A stretch of 64,000 nt of DNA from Salinicola lusitanus (GCF_003206045.1 NZ_PZJM01000003.1:402303-466302), one strand, 5' to 3'; shown: positions 45,767 to 55,932, counted from the first letter of the stretch. Translations and numbers: made by a program. The notes: generated from the sequence alone by a model not told the origin.

Positions 45767-46723
45767 TCAGCCCAATCGCTTGGCCAGCAGACCTTCCAGC
45801 TTCTTCTGGTCGGCGGCGAAGGTGCGAATACCTTCGGCCAGCTTCTCGGTGGCCATGGCGTCCTCGTTGTGCTCCCAGCGGAACTGCGCTTCGCCGATCG
45901 GGTCGAGACGCTTGGCACCGCTACCCTGATCGGTGATCTTGCGCGTCACTTCGCCATCCGTGGAGGCGAGTTCCTCGAGCAGCGCCGGCGAGATGGTGAG
46001 GCGGTTGCAGCCGGCCAGCGCCCGGATCTGGTCGGTGTTACGGAAGCTGGCACCCATGACCACGGTGTCGTAGCCATACTGGCTGGCGTAGTCGCACACG
46101 CCGCGCACGAACTTGACGCCCGGGTCCTCGTCCGGCGCATAGGATTCGGTGCCGGTGGCCTTCTTGTACCAGTCGGTGACACGACCGACGAAGGGCGAGA
46201 TCAGGTAGACGCCAGCCTCGAAGCAGGCCCGGGCCTGGGCATCGGAGAACAGCAGCGTCAGGTTGCAGTTGATGCCCTCCTTCTCGAGCTTTTCGGCGGC
46301 GCGGATGCCTTCCCAGGTCGAGGCCAGCTTGATCAGCACCCGATCCTTGGAGACCCCCTGCTTCTCGTAGAGATCGATCAGGTGATGCGCCTTGTCAATG
46401 CTGGCCTGCTCGTCGAACGAGAGCTTGGCCGCCACCTCGGTGGAGACCCGTCCGGGCACCAGCTTGGTGATCTCGGTACCGATAGCCACCGACAGGCGGT
46501 CCACGGCTTCCTCGACGCGGGCGTCGACATCGCTGATGTCGGACTTGACCGCCGCCAGTGTCTCGTCGATCAGCGCCTGGTAACCCTCGAGATCGAAAGC
46601 CTTGAGGATCAGGGAAGGGTTGGTGGTCGCATCGTGCGGCTGATAGCGACGAATGGCATCCAGGTCGCCGGTATCGGCAACCACCATGGAAAGCTGTTTG
46701 AGAGAGTCGAGTTGCTGTGTCAT
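45767..46723 (-). CDS. tal: Transaldolase
   Basis: A 318-residue TalB-type transaldolase of the non-oxidative pentose phosphate pathway, which moves a dihydroxyacetone unit between sugar phosphates. The motif [10 protein letters not shown] near the start and the Schiff-base Lys in [13 protein letters not shown] are present. The length equals that of E. coli TalB (317) within one residue. ATG 46723 has GGAGCG upstream; 73 further codons in the open frame are rejected. It is 250 bases downstream of xylB and would help use the xylulose 5-phosphate made there. Confidence 0.97.
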   Translation of the reverse strand: MTQQLDSLKQLSMVVADTGDLDAIRRYQPHDATTNPSLILKAFDLEGYQALIDETLAAVKSDISDVDARVEEAVDRLSVAIGTEITKLVPGRVSTEVAAKLSFDEQASIDKAHHLIDLYEKQGVSKDRVLIKLASTWEGIRAAEKLEKEGINCNLTLLFSDAQARACFEAGVYLISPFVGRVTDWYKKATGTESYAPDEDPGVKFVRGVCDYASQYGYDTVVMGASFRNTDQIRALAGCNRLTISPALLEELASTDGEVTRKITDQGSGAKRLDPIGEAQFRWEHNEDAMATEKLAEGIRTFAADQKKLEGLLAKRLG

Positions 46724-46920
46724 GAATCGCTCCATCGTTGTGGCGTGTGATTGCATCCCGTCGCAATCCTGATTCTGAAAGCATAACACCGATACGTGGT
46801 CATCGCCGTGCCACATGGCGTGTTTCCGGCGATCGACGATCAGGGTCGATACTGGTTGGACGGAGGGCCTGGCAAGTTGGAATTCCAGCGGAAAATCACC
46901 GCACCTGTTCTGTCTTATGA

Positions 46921-46953
46921 GGGGGAGAGGCGATGATTTCAATGCCCTCCCCC
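46921..46953 (-). terminator. Hairpin after xylB
   Basis: GGGGGAG with CTCCCCC plus GGC with GCC form a stem with a one-base bulge and a 12-nt loop, 19 bases past the xylB stop. No clear U-run. Confidence 0.45.
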
Positions 46954-46972
46954 TTACCGCAATGAGCGAGCC

Positions 46973-48460
46973 TCAGGCGATGCCATACTCCCGGCTCAGC
47001 GCCTCACGATAGCGCCGGTAGATGCCGTCGTAGCTGGCGACCACTTCCGGCCGTGGCCGGGTCAGGGTGTCTTCGTCCAGCCGTACCCAATCCCGGCACA
47101 GCTCGTCCAATGCCACCTCGGAGTCGCGATCGTCGCACCAGCGTGCCTGGATGGCGCCGCCGAAGGCGGCGGCTTCGGTGACTTCCGGGCATACCACCTC
47201 GAGACCGAGCACGTCGGCGACGATCTGACGCCAGACCGGACTCTTCGCACCACCCCCGACGAGACGAATCTGGGTCGCCTCGCTCGCCAGCGAGCCGAGC
47301 AGTTCGAGTCCGTAGCGCAGCCCGAACGTGGCGCTCTCGACCGCCGCGCGACACAGGTTTTCCGGCGTGGTGTTGAAGCTGGTCATGCCGCTCATGCTGG
47401 CCTGCGCCTGCGGCAGCGCCGGCACACGCTCACCGCTGAAGAAAGGCAGCAGCGTGATGCCGCCCGCGCCCGGTTCCGCCTTGGCCACGGCGCGGTTGAA
47501 CCCGTCGATGTCGAGCCCGACCAACTCCCGCAGCGTGGTCGTGGCCGAGGTCACGTTCATGGTGCAGATCAGCGGCAGCCAGCCGCCGTGACTGGCACAG
47601 AAGTTGGCCACCATGGCGTTTTCCGGCACCACCGGTTCACCAGAGTGAACGGCGATGGTGCCTGAGGTGCCGAGACTGATCGTGACCCGGCCCGGCTCGA
47701 TGTTGCCGGTGCCGATGGCGCCCATCATGTTGTCGCCGCCGCCGCTGGAGACGATGACGTCGTCGCTGAGGCCCAGCTCACGGGCCAGCGCCGGACGCAC
47801 CTTGCCCACCGCCTCGCGGGAGTCGATCAGTCGGGGCAGCACGCTGTCGAAGTCGAGCTCCGGGGCGATGATCTCGAACGCATCGCGCCGCCAGGTCCGC
47901 GCCCGCGTATCGAAGTAGCCGGTGCCTGAGGCATCGCCCGGTTCGGCCACGCGCTCGCCGGTCAGCCAGAAGTTGAGGTAGTCGTGGGGCAACAGCAGCG
48001 TGGCGATCCGGCGATAGGCCTGCGGATGGGTCTCGCGCAGCCAGGCGACCTTCGAGGCGGTATAGCCGGTCTGCAGCACCAGGCCCAGCTTGTCGATGCA
48101 GCTCTGCTCGCCACCGAGCCGGTCGATCAGTCGCTCGTTCCACTCCGCAGTCTCGGTGTCGTTCCAGAGCTTGGCCGGGTGTACCGGTACGCCATCCTCG
48201 TCGAGAGCCACCATGCCGTGCTGCTGGCCGGAGACACCGATCGCGCGAATGGCCTCCGCGCCGACGCCGGCATCCTTCAGCGCCTCGTCGAGCGCGCCAC
48301 GGAACGCCTCGGTCCACTCCTCGACCCGCTGCTCCCGCCGCCCATGGTCGCCCTGCTCCAGCTTGTGGGGTCGCGAGGCCTCGCCGACGATGCGACCGTC
48401 GCTGCCATCGACCACCACCACCTTGGTGCTCTGGGTGCCACAATCCACGCCGATATACAT
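46973..48460 (-). CDS. xylB: Xylulokinase
   Basis: A 495-residue FGGY-family kinase that phosphorylates D-xylulose. The N-terminus MYIGVDCGTQSTKVVVVD, the VSGQQHGMVALD segment, and SSGGGDNMMGAIGTG are characteristic of xylulokinase. The C-terminal ATP-binding LVGGGAKSPVWRQIVADV follows. I use the ATG at 48460 because AAGGG is well placed and E. coli XylB starts the same way; ATG 48469 is an alternative. It is the last gene of the polyol operon. Confidence 0.94.
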   Translation of the reverse strand: MYIGVDCGTQSTKVVVVDGSDGRIVGEASRPHKLEQGDHGRREQRVEEWTEAFRGALDEALKDAGVGAEAIRAIGVSGQQHGMVALDEDGVPVHPAKLWNDTETAEWNERLIDRLGGEQSCIDKLGLVLQTGYTASKVAWLRETHPQAYRRIATLLLPHDYLNFWLTGERVAEPGDASGTGYFDTRARTWRRDAFEIIAPELDFDSVLPRLIDSREAVGKVRPALARELGLSDDVIVSSGGGDNMMGAIGTGNIEPGRVTISLGTSGTIAVHSGEPVVPENAMVANFCASHGGWLPLICTMNVTSATTTLRELVGLDIDGFNRAVAKAEPGAGGITLLPFFSGERVPALPQAQASMSGMTSFNTTPENLCRAAVESATFGLRYGLELLGSLASEATQIRLVGGGAKSPVWRQIVADVLGLEVVCPEVTEAAAFGGAIQARWCDDRDSEVALDELCRDWVRLDEDTLTRPRPEVVASYDGIYRRYREALSREYGIA

Positions 48461-48530
48461 CACATCCATCCCTTGATCAGTTCCGTCGAGGCCGGCGCCA
48501 GTGCCGCCCTCACCCTGTCGACCGCGGGGG

Positions 48531-50006
48531 TCAACTGGCGACGAGATGCTCGACGCAGGCCCGGGCGCCATCACGATAGAGACGATCCAGCGCATCGAGA
48601 TAGGCCGAGCGGAACCGCTCGTCATCGGCCAGGTCCCCGAACAGCTGACGGTTCTCGATGAACGCGGTCGGCTGGTCGCGGTTGCGCTTGGCGATCGCCA
48701 TCAGTTCGTCCTTGAGCCGGTCGACCACCGTGATCGGCTCGCCCTGCTCGTCGGCCCCCTCCGCATAACGCGCCCAGCTTGCAACGACCGCCGCGCTTCG
48801 ATGGATCTCTCCTCCCTGGGCCAGCTGCTCCCGGATCACCGGCAGCAGCCACTTGGGAATGCGATCCGAGCTCTCGGCGCAGAGTCGCGCCAGGGTATCC
48901 TTGATCTCCGGATTGGCGAAACGCGCGATCAGGGTCCGCTTGTAGTCGTCGAGATCGACCCCCGGCACCGGACGCAGCGTCGGCGTGCCCTCGCGGTTCA
49001 TGTAGTCGAGCAGAAAGTCGACGAACAGCGGATCCTGGCACACCTCATGGGCGTAGCGGTAGCCGGCCAGGTAGCCGAAATAGGTCAGCGCCTGATGGCT
49101 GGCGTTGAGCAGGCGCAGCTTCATCAGTTCGTAGGGCATGACGTCTTCGACCAGTTGCACGCCAACCTGGTCGTAGGCCGGGCGGCCCGCGTTGAAATGA
49201 TCCTCCAGCACCCACTGGGTGAATGGCTCGCACACCACCGGCCAGCGATCCTCGATACCGAAGCGGCTTCCGATCTCTTCGATGTCGGCATCGGTGGTCA
49301 CCGGCGTGATGCGATCGACCATCGAGTTGGGGAAGTGGACGTTGGCATCGATCCAGTCGGCCAGTTCCACGTCCCGCGCCCGGGCATAGGCCACGAACAT
49401 CTTGTGGGCGACTTCGCCGTTGCCCTGGATGTTGTCGCAGGACATCACCGTGAACGGCTCGACGCCACGCTCGCGGCGCCGGGAAAGCGCCTCGACCACG
49501 ATCCCGAAAGTGGTCCTGGGCGTCTTCGGCGAGGCCAGATCGTGCTCGACATCGGCGTTACCGAGATCGAACTCGCCGGTGACGTGGTGGAAGTTGTAGC
49601 CGCCTTCGGTCACCGTCAGCGAGACGATGCGTATCTTCGGATCCGCCAGCAGCTCCAGGGTGCCTTCGATGTCGTCCGGCGCGTAGCGATAGTCGATGAT
49701 CGAACCGATCACCCGCGCCTGGTATTCGCCCTCGGGATGCTTGATCACCAAGGTATAGAGATGATCCTGGGCGGAGAGTGCCACCTGCATGCGACGGTCG
49801 CCTGGCATCACCCCGACGCCGACGATCCCCCAGTCCAGCGCCTCGCCCCGATTCATGAGGTCGTCGAGATACATCGCCTGGTGGGCGCGATGGAAACCGC
49901 CGACACCGAAGTGCACGATGCCGGGCGTGACCTGGGCCCGGTCGTAGGACGGCTTGGCGACGCTGCTGTCGAGTTGGTCGAGCGCCGCCGAATTCAACGA
50001 TGCCAT
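48531..50006 (-). CDS. Polyol (mannitol/arabitol) 2-dehydrogenase, long-chain type
   Basis: A 491-residue NAD-dependent polyol dehydrogenase of the mannitol 2-dehydrogenase family. The nucleotide-binding HFGVGGFHRAHQA and the catalytic KLRLLNASHQAL (Lys, Asn and His) are clear. Family members oxidise D-mannitol, D-arabitol or D-sorbitol to fructose, xylulose or related ketoses. Because the operon contains a xylulokinase and no fructokinase, D-arabitol to D-xylulose is a good guess for at least one route. AGGAGAA precedes the ATG at 50006. Confidence 0.93.
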   Translation of the reverse strand: MASLNSAALDQLDSSVAKPSYDRAQVTPGIVHFGVGGFHRAHQAMYLDDLMNRGEALDWGIVGVGVMPGDRRMQVALSAQDHLYTLVIKHPEGEYQARVIGSIIDYRYAPDDIEGTLELLADPKIRIVSLTVTEGGYNFHHVTGEFDLGNADVEHDLASPKTPRTTFGIVVEALSRRRERGVEPFTVMSCDNIQGNGEVAHKMFVAYARARDVELADWIDANVHFPNSMVDRITPVTTDADIEEIGSRFGIEDRWPVVCEPFTQWVLEDHFNAGRPAYDQVGVQLVEDVMPYELMKLRLLNASHQALTYFGYLAGYRYAHEVCQDPLFVDFLLDYMNREGTPTLRPVPGVDLDDYKRTLIARFANPEIKDTLARLCAESSDRIPKWLLPVIREQLAQGGEIHRSAAVVASWARYAEGADEQGEPITVVDRLKDELMAIAKRNRDQPTAFIENRQLFGDLADDERFRSAYLDALDRLYRDGARACVEHLVAS

Positions 50007-50066
50007 AGTGTTTCTCCTGAAAAAGTCACTGCCGTGGGTGATCCATCGCACAGGCCACGGTATCGG

Positions 50067-51200
50067 TCAGGCTTCCGCAGCCGAAGGCGCCGCCGTCGAC
50101 TCGCGGGCAATGGCCAGTTCGCTCTCACTGTCGAAAAGATGCAGCTTGTCGCTGTCGCAGGTCAGCGTCAGCGTGTCGCCGAGCTGCACCTTCCGATGGC
50201 CCGGGAGCTGTGCCGAAACGGCGTGTTCGCCCACGCTCAACTGCACCATGGTCACCGCCCCCAGCGTCTCGACGACATCCACCGTTCCCTCGATGCGATT
50301 GGTGGCCGCCGCGTCGCTCAAGCGGAGATGTTCCGGGCGGATACCGGCCCAGACGTCCGCCCCGCCCCGCGATGCCATGGTGGCACGGTGGGCGGCGTCC
50401 AAGGAGAGCCGATAGCCATCTCCACTCACGACCCCATCGACATGCCTGGCGGGCAGGAAGTTCATCGAAGGGTTGCCGATGAAGCCGGCCACGAAGCGGT
50501 TGGCCGGGAATTCGTAGAGATTGATCGGCGTGTCGATCTGCTGGATCTTGCCATCCTTCATCACCACGATACGTTCGCCCATGGTCATCGCCTCGACCTG
50601 ATCGTGGGTGACGTAGAAGGTGGTGACCTTGAGACGCTTGTGCAGCTTGACGATCTCGGCACGCATGTCGACGCGCAACTTGGCATCCAGGTTGGAGAGC
50701 GGCTCGTCCATCAGGAATACCTGCGGATCGCGCACGATCGCCCTGCCCAGCGCGACACGCTGACGTTGCCCGCCGGAGAGTTCGCGCGGCTTGCGTTCGA
50801 GCAGATGCTGGATGCCGAGCGTCTGGGCCGCCTCGTCGATCTTCTGCTTGATCTCCTCGGCGGGGCGTTTCTTCAACCGCAGGCTGAACGCCATGTTCTC
50901 GGCCACGCTCATGTGCGGGTAGAGCGCGTAGCTCTGGAACACCATCGCGATGTCGCGCTCCTTGGGCGGCACCTGACTGACATCCCGGCCGCCGATCAGG
51001 ATTTCGCCTTCGGTATTGCGCTCGAGCCCGGCGATCATGCGCATGGTGGTCGACTTGCCGCAGCCCGAAGGCCCCACCAGGACCACGAACTCGCCGTCAC
51101 GCGTGACCAGGTTGAAGTCGTCGACGGCGTTGCTGCTGCTGGCGCCCTTGAGTTGCGAACCATAATTCTTGGCGACATTCTTGAGTTCGACGATAGCCAT
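50067..51200 (-). CDS. ABC transporter ATP-binding protein, polyol/sugar type
   Basis: A 377-residue MalK-like ATPase of the CUT1 class. Walker A GPSGCGKST, the Q-loop MVFQSYALYPHMSV, the signature LSGGQRQRVALGRA and Walker B VFLMDEPLSNLDAKLR are intact. A C-terminal OB-fold regulatory domain of about 130 residues follows. It powers the permease pair upstream and corresponds to MtlK/SmoK of polyol transporters. Confidence 0.96.
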   Translation of the reverse strand: MAIVELKNVAKNYGSQLKGASSSNAVDDFNLVTRDGEFVVLVGPSGCGKSTTMRMIAGLERNTEGEILIGGRDVSQVPPKERDIAMVFQSYALYPHMSVAENMAFSLRLKKRPAEEIKQKIDEAAQTLGIQHLLERKPRELSGGQRQRVALGRAIVRDPQVFLMDEPLSNLDAKLRVDMRAEIVKLHKRLKVTTFYVTHDQVEAMTMGERIVVMKDGKIQQIDTPINLYEFPANRFVAGFIGNPSMNFLPARHVDGVVSGDGYRLSLDAAHRATMASRGGADVWAGIRPEHLRLSDAAATNRIEGTVDVVETLGAVTMVQLSVGEHAVSAQLPGHRKVQLGDTLTLTCDSDKLHLFDSESELAIARESTAAPSAAEA

Positions 51201-51245
51201 GTCGTTAACCCTCTATAGGAAATCCGTTACCAGCACGATCGCCGG

Positions 51246-52070
51246 TCATTTGACGGCGCCGAAAGTCAGGCCTCTGACCATCTGGCGTTGCGTGAACCAG
51301 CCGAGCACGATGATCGGCGCGATCGCCAGCACGGAGGCGGCGGACATCTTGGCCCAGAACAGCCCCTCGGCACTCTTGAACGAGGCAATGTAGACCGCCA
51401 GCGTCGCCGCGCTATGGTCGGTCATGGTGATGCTCCAGAACGACTCGTTCCAGGCCAGGATCAGCGCCAGCAGCCCCGTCGAGGCCAGCCCGGGCAGCGC
51501 CAGCGGCAGCACCACCTTGAACAGCGTCTGCATGATGCTGGCACCGTCGATGTCGGCGGCCTCGACGATGTCCTTGGGAATGTCGCGGAAGTAGGAGTAG
51601 ACCATCCAGACGATGATCGGCAGGTTCATGGCGGTGAACAGCAGCGTCAGCCCCAACGCGTTGTCCAGCAGCCCGACCGCGCTGTAGACCAGGTAGATCG
51701 GGATCAGCACGCCCACCGCCGGGATGAACTTGGTCGAGACCATCCATACCAGCAGGAAATCGGTGCGCTTGTTGGGATAGAACGCCATCGCGTAGGCGGC
51801 CGGCACCGCCAGCGCCAGCCCGATGACGGTCGAGGCGACGGCGGTCAGCGCGGAGTTCCAGGCGTAGTGCCAGTAACCGCTGCCCTGCGCCAGGGCCATC
51901 TTGAAACTCTCCAGCGTCGGCGAGAAGAAGAAGTTCGGCACCACCGTGAAGGCCTGCTGCTCGGTCTTGAACGAGGTCAGCAGCAGCCACAGGATCGGGA
52001 AGAAGATCAGCAGTGCCACGCCCCACGCGAGTACGCCCAGGGCACCGTTGGCAAACCGGTTCGAATTCAT
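51246..52070 (-). CDS. ABC transporter permease, second subunit (MtlG/SmoG-like)
   Basis: A 274-residue inner-membrane permease with six helices. The coupling motif EAADIDGASIMQTLFKVVLPL, which contacts the ATPase, is at about 170-190. The open frame extends 963 bases further upstream inside the other permease gene, but the ATG at 52070 gives the standard size and N-terminus. It overlaps the first permease gene by 4 bases. Confidence 0.95.
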   Translation of the reverse strand: MNSNRFANGALGVLAWGVALLIFFPILWLLLTSFKTEQQAFTVVPNFFFSPTLESFKMALAQGSGYWHYAWNSALTAVASTVIGLALAVPAAYAMAFYPNKRTDFLLVWMVSTKFIPAVGVLIPIYLVYSAVGLLDNALGLTLLFTAMNLPIIVWMVYSYFRDIPKDIVEAADIDGASIMQTLFKVVLPLALPGLASTGLLALILAWNESFWSITMTDHSAATLAVYIASFKSAEGLFWAKMSAASVLAIAPIIVLGWFTQRQMVRGLTFGAVK

Positions 52071-53002
52071 CGTGCGGCTCCCGCGTTGAGGTTCCCGGCA
52101 ATGAAGCGAATCAGCATGATGGCGAAGATGTTCGCCAGGATCACGGCGCCGATGGCGGCCGCCGAGGCGATGCCGATGTCGTTCTGCTGGAACACGGTCT
52201 GGAAGATGTAGTACGGCAGGTTGGTCGTGGCGGTGCCGGGGCCGCCGCCAGTGGTGGTGTAGATCTCCGCGAACGAGGTCAGGAAGAAGATGCTTTCCAG
52301 CATCACCACGACGTACAGCACCTGCCCCAGGTGGGGAATCACGATATGGCGGAACTCCTGCCAGGCACTGGCGCCATCGAGCTTGGCCGCCTCGATCTGG
52401 TCTTCCGGCAGCGACTGCAGGCCGGTCAGCAGCACCAGCAACGCGAACGGAGTCCATTCCCAGGTGATCATGATGATCACCGACAGCATCGGATAGTGGG
52501 CGAGCCAGTCGATCGGCTCCAGCCCCAGTTGTCGAGCCACCCAGGCGAACAGGCCGTAGACCGGATGGAACAACATGTTCTTCCAGATCAGCCCGGTCAC
52601 GACCGGCATCACGAAGAACGGCGCGACCGCCAGCGTGCGCGCCACGCCTCGGCCGACGAAGGTCCGGTTGAAAAGCAGCGCCAGCGCCAGGCCCAGGCAG
52701 ACCGTGATGACCAGGCTGGCCCCGACGATGATCAGGGTGTTGGCCAGCGATTTCCAGAAGGTGGGATCGCTCAACAGGATGGTGAAATTGGTCAACCCGG
52801 CGAAGCCGTTGTACATCGGCATGATCAGGTTGTACTGCTGAAACGAGTAATAGATGGTCATTGCCAGCGGCACGAGCATCCAGATCAGCAGGAAGATGAC
52901 CGCCGGCGCCATCAGCAGTCGCGTCGTGCGAGCGAACGAGCGCGCACCGGCCTCTTCGGCGGATGGCGCGGTGGTCGAGGCGGTTCGAGAAATGGCTTTC
53001 AT
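52067..53002 (-). CDS. ABC transporter permease, first subunit (MtlF/SmoF-like)
   Basis: A 311-residue permease with about six helices after a 25-residue cytosolic tail. The coupling motif EAAKLDGASAWQEFRHIVIPHL is at about 222-243. The TGGGPGTATTNLPYYIF loop is typical of polyol and sugar CUT1 permeases. It lies between the binding protein and the second permease. Confidence 0.95.
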   Translation of the reverse strand: MKAISRTASTTAPSAEEAGARSFARTTRLLMAPAVIFLLIWMLVPLAMTIYYSFQQYNLIMPMYNGFAGLTNFTILLSDPTFWKSLANTLIIVGASLVITVCLGLALALLFNRTFVGRGVARTLAVAPFFVMPVVTGLIWKNMLFHPVYGLFAWVARQLGLEPIDWLAHYPMLSVIIMITWEWTPFALLVLLTGLQSLPEDQIEAAKLDGASAWQEFRHIVIPHLGQVLYVVVMLESIFFLTSFAEIYTTTGGGPGTATTNLPYYIFQTVFQQNDIGIASAAAIGAVILANIFAIMLIRFIAGNLNAGAAR

Positions 53003-53107
53003 GCGTGATTCCCGTGGCTTTGGATTGCGTCATGCAACCACTGGTCCGACTTGCGCAGCGACACCGCCGATCGCCATGGCGGTTCGGCGGTGTCCGTGGC
53101 GAATCGC

Positions 53108-54427
53108 TTACTGCGGTTTGCCGGTCTGCTGCATGATGCGGTCGGTGAAGGTCTGCCCCTGCTGCAGCGCTTCATCGACGCTGCTCTGACCGGACAGCAT
53201 CGCCGCCATCAGCTGGCCGACCCGTGTCCCGATCGCCTGGAACTGCGGAATGGTGACGAACTGCACGCCGGTATAGGGCACTTCCTGTGCGCTGGGGTCG
53301 TTCGGACTGGCGCTCTTGATCGCCGTCTCGACCAGCGGCGCGAACGGTGCTGCCTTGACGTAATCCTCGCTGGCATAGGTCGATTGGCGCGTTCCCGGCG
53401 GCACGGCCAGCCAGCCCTTGTCATCAGCCACGGCCTGGATGTAGTCCTTGGAAGTCGCCCAGTCGACGAAGGTCTTCGCCGCGTCCTGATGCTTGGAGGA
53501 CTGCGGCACCGCCAGCGCCCAGGTGAACAGCCAGTTGGAGCCTTTCTCCGTCGTCTCGTAAGGCGCCTGAGCGAAGCCCACCTTGTCGGCGACCTGCGAG
53601 GTTTTCGGGTCGCTCACGTAGCTCGCCGCGACGGTGGAATCCACCCACATTCCGCACTGGCCGTTGGCGAACAGCGTCTCGGATTCGGTGAAGCCGTTGG
53701 AGGTCACGCCCGGGGGGCCATAGTTGTTGAGCAGGTCGACATAGGCGTGGGCCGCGTTCTTCCACTCTTCGCTGGTCAGCTGCGGCTTCCAGTCCATGTC
53801 GAACCAGCGGCCGCCGAAGCTGTTGACCATGGTGCCGAACAGCGCCATGTTCTGCCCCCATCCGGGCAGTCCGCGCAGACAGATGCCATAGACGCCATCC
53901 GAGGGCGAATGAATCTTGGAGGCGAACTCCTCGACCTGGCTCCAGGTCGGCTTGTCCGGCATCTCGATCCCGGCCTTCTCGAACAGATCCTTGCGGTAGT
54001 AGGTCACCGAGGATTCCGCATAGAACGGCAAGGCGTAGAGCGTGCCGTCGACCGACAGGCCATCCTTGACCGGCTTGAGCAGATCATCGACGTCATAGCT
54101 CTCGGGCAGGTTCTCCATCGGCGTCAGCCAGTCGTTCTGCGCCCAGATCGGCGTCTCGTAGTTGCTCACGGTGACCACGTCGTACTGGCCGGCCCCGCTG
54201 GCGATATCGGTCGTGACCTTCTGCCGCAACTCGTTTTCCGGTAGCGTCACCCAGTTGACCTTGATATCCGGATGCGCGTCGTTGAACGCCGACATCATGC
54301 TCTGCATGGTCACCATGTCGGGGTTGTTCACCGTGGCGACGGTGATTTCCGTGCTCTGTGCCATGGCGACGGAGCAGACACTCAAGCCTGCGATCCCGAC
54401 ACCTGAAATGAACAAGGCAAGTCTCAT
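53108..54427 (-). CDS. Polyol/sugar ABC transporter substrate-binding protein
   Basis: A 439-residue periplasmic binding protein of the CUT1 family with a signal peptide cleaved near AMA-QST (residues 21-24). Sequences such as ITVATVNNPDMVTMQ, DVVTVSNYETPIWAQNDWL and YGICLRGLPGWGQNMALFG match the sorbitol/mannitol-binding group (SmoE/MtlE). It is the first gene of a minus-strand operon running through the permeases, ATPase, dehydrogenase and xylulokinase. Confidence 0.95.
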   Translation of the reverse strand: MRLALFISGVGIAGLSVCSVAMAQSTEITVATVNNPDMVTMQSMMSAFNDAHPDIKVNWVTLPENELRQKVTTDIASGAGQYDVVTVSNYETPIWAQNDWLTPMENLPESYDVDDLLKPVKDGLSVDGTLYALPFYAESSVTYYRKDLFEKAGIEMPDKPTWSQVEEFASKIHSPSDGVYGICLRGLPGWGQNMALFGTMVNSFGGRWFDMDWKPQLTSEEWKNAAHAYVDLLNNYGPPGVTSNGFTESETLFANGQCGMWVDSTVAASYVSDPKTSQVADKVGFAQAPYETTEKGSNWLFTWALAVPQSSKHQDAAKTFVDWATSKDYIQAVADDKGWLAVPPGTRQSTYASEDYVKAAPFAPLVETAIKSASPNDPSAQEVPYTGVQFVTIPQFQAIGTRVGQLMAAMLSGQSSVDEALQQGQTFTDRIMQQTGKPQ

Positions 54428-54618
54428 CTGGAATTCCTCTCGTAGCGCTCGTTATTGCTATGTTTTCGACGGCGGTCATATTCGACGGCTATCGCGCCGA
54501 GCATCGAACGATCCCACGGATACGATCCGACCCGATCTACCCAGGCTGGCGTTGTGATGAAGAGGATCGACCGTGCACTCATGGATGCCTGCCCTGACGC
54601 ACATGACATCAAGAGGAA

Positions 54619-54646
54619 ATCATAGCGTTAACACTGAAGGAATCAA
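54619..54646 (-). promoter_or_regulatory. Promoter candidate of the polyol operon
   Basis: On the minus strand TTGATT and TATGAT are separated by 16 bases, about 190 bases before the binding-protein ATG. It is in the AT-rich half of the 466-bp divergent region 54428-54893, which holds no gene. Confidence 0.55.
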
Positions 54647-54689
54647 GCCAATTGAATTTTAATTTATCCTTTAAAATCAGTATATTGAA

Positions 54690-54708
54690 AAACATTAGAC
54701 CAATGTTT
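54690..54708. promoter_or_regulatory. Inverted repeat, possible operator of the polyol regulator
   Basis: AAACATT-agacc-AATGTTT has perfect 7-bp arms. It lies upstream of the operon promoter candidate. LacI-family operators usually have a central CG, which this lacks, so assignment to the adjacent regulator is tentative. Confidence 0.4.
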
Positions 54709-54893
54709 AATGCCCTGAATAGACCTAAGTAGTAGAGAAAAACCAGTCCCTCGCGGACAATATCGATGTTATGAAATGACACAAAATGATATTAGATGCT
54801 CATGATCGTCACTGCACCAGGAGAGGTCGCCGGCTTGCCGGCCACGTTCTCGACAGGTCGAAAATCACGAGTATCACCAGGGAGATGAGGTCG

Positions 54894-55883
54894 ATGCCTC
54901 GAACCACGCTCGAAGATATTGCCCGACAGGCCGGGGTCAGCAAGATTACCGTCTCGCGGACCTTCTCTTCGCCGGAGAAGGTGCACGCCGAGACCCGTAG
55001 TCAGATATTGCGAATCGCCCGTGAACTCAATTACGTGCCGCAGTCGCAGACGGCCAATCGCGATCCCGCGATCACGCGAACGCTGGGTGTGGTCAACCCC
55101 AACATGAGCAACCCGTTCTTCGGCCGGATGACGCGGGAGATCACACTGGCCGCCAGAGCCCGGGGCTATACGGTGCTGGTGTTCGACTCCTACGAGTCGG
55201 AAACGCTGGAAGACGAGGCGATCGGCAAGTTGATCGAATTCTCCGTCGATGCCGTCATCCTGTCGGTCATCTCCTCGGACATCGACTATCATCCGGCCTA
55301 CCTGGATCGCCTGGAGGCGGCGAGGATTCCGGTGGTACTGGTCGACCGCGAGCTCAAGGCCGCGCATTACGGCGGCGTCTACATCGACAATCTCGACTGC
55401 GGTTATCAGGCCGGGCGCTACTGCCTGGAGAAGGGATTGACGCAGCTGCTCGCCGTGTCGGGCCCGGCCGACTCGATGGTCTCGATCGGGCGAATGTCCG
55501 GGCTGCGTGAAGCGATCGGCAGCCGACCGGTATCGCTCGAGGTGATCTACAGCGATTTCAGCTTCGAGCCCGCCTATCTGGCGCTACGCGACTATCTGCG
55601 CGACCACTCCTGGCCAGAGGCGATCATCGGGGCCAACAACCAGATCACCATGGCGGTGCTGAAGCTCTGTCACGAACAGGGCGTCGTGCCACAGCGAGAC
55701 GTCCAATTGTTCAGCATCGACGACATCGAGCATAGCGACGTGTTCGGGGTGCATATCCCCTGCATTCACCACAATTTGCCGGAAATTGCCCAGCAGGCGC
55801 TGCAGCTGGCATTGGCGGCGATCCAGTCACCGGACCAGCGCGGATTCCGAACCGTGGTGCGAGGACAGCTGCGTACCTGGTGA
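54894..55883 (+). CDS. LacI-family regulator of the polyol operon
   Basis: A 329-residue repressor or activator. The N-terminal helix-turn-helix and hinge read TTLEDIARQAGVSKITVSRTFSSPEKV; the rest is a periplasmic-binding-like effector domain. The hinge helix is unusual: the common Leu-Ala pair is missing after YVPQSQTANRDP. It is divergent from the polyol operon. Pseudomonas mannitol operons use an AraC-type MtlR instead, so the control here is different. ATG 54894 has GAGG upstream. Confidence 0.9.
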   Translation: MPRTTLEDIARQAGVSKITVSRTFSSPEKVHAETRSQILRIARELNYVPQSQTANRDPAITRTLGVVNPNMSNPFFGRMTREITLAARARGYTVLVFDSYESETLEDEAIGKLIEFSVDAVILSVISSDIDYHPAYLDRLEAARIPVVLVDRELKAAHYGGVYIDNLDCGYQAGRYCLEKGLTQLLAVSGPADSMVSIGRMSGLREAIGSRPVSLEVIYSDFSFEPAYLALRDYLRDHSWPEAIIGANNQITMAVLKLCHEQGVVPQRDVQLFSIDDIEHSDVFGVHIPCIHHNLPEIAQQALQLALAAIQSPDQRGFRTVVRGQLRTW

Positions 55884-55932
55884 CAGGCCAGCGGGCCGGG
55901 CACGGCTGCCGCGAGGATCGAACGGAAGACGA

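Noticed and set aside
48501-51218. A 905-codon plus-strand frame across xylB, the dehydrogenase and the ABC ATPase
   Set aside because: It runs antisense through three recognised genes and their intergenic gaps, with His/Asp-rich composition typical of the complement of coding DNA.
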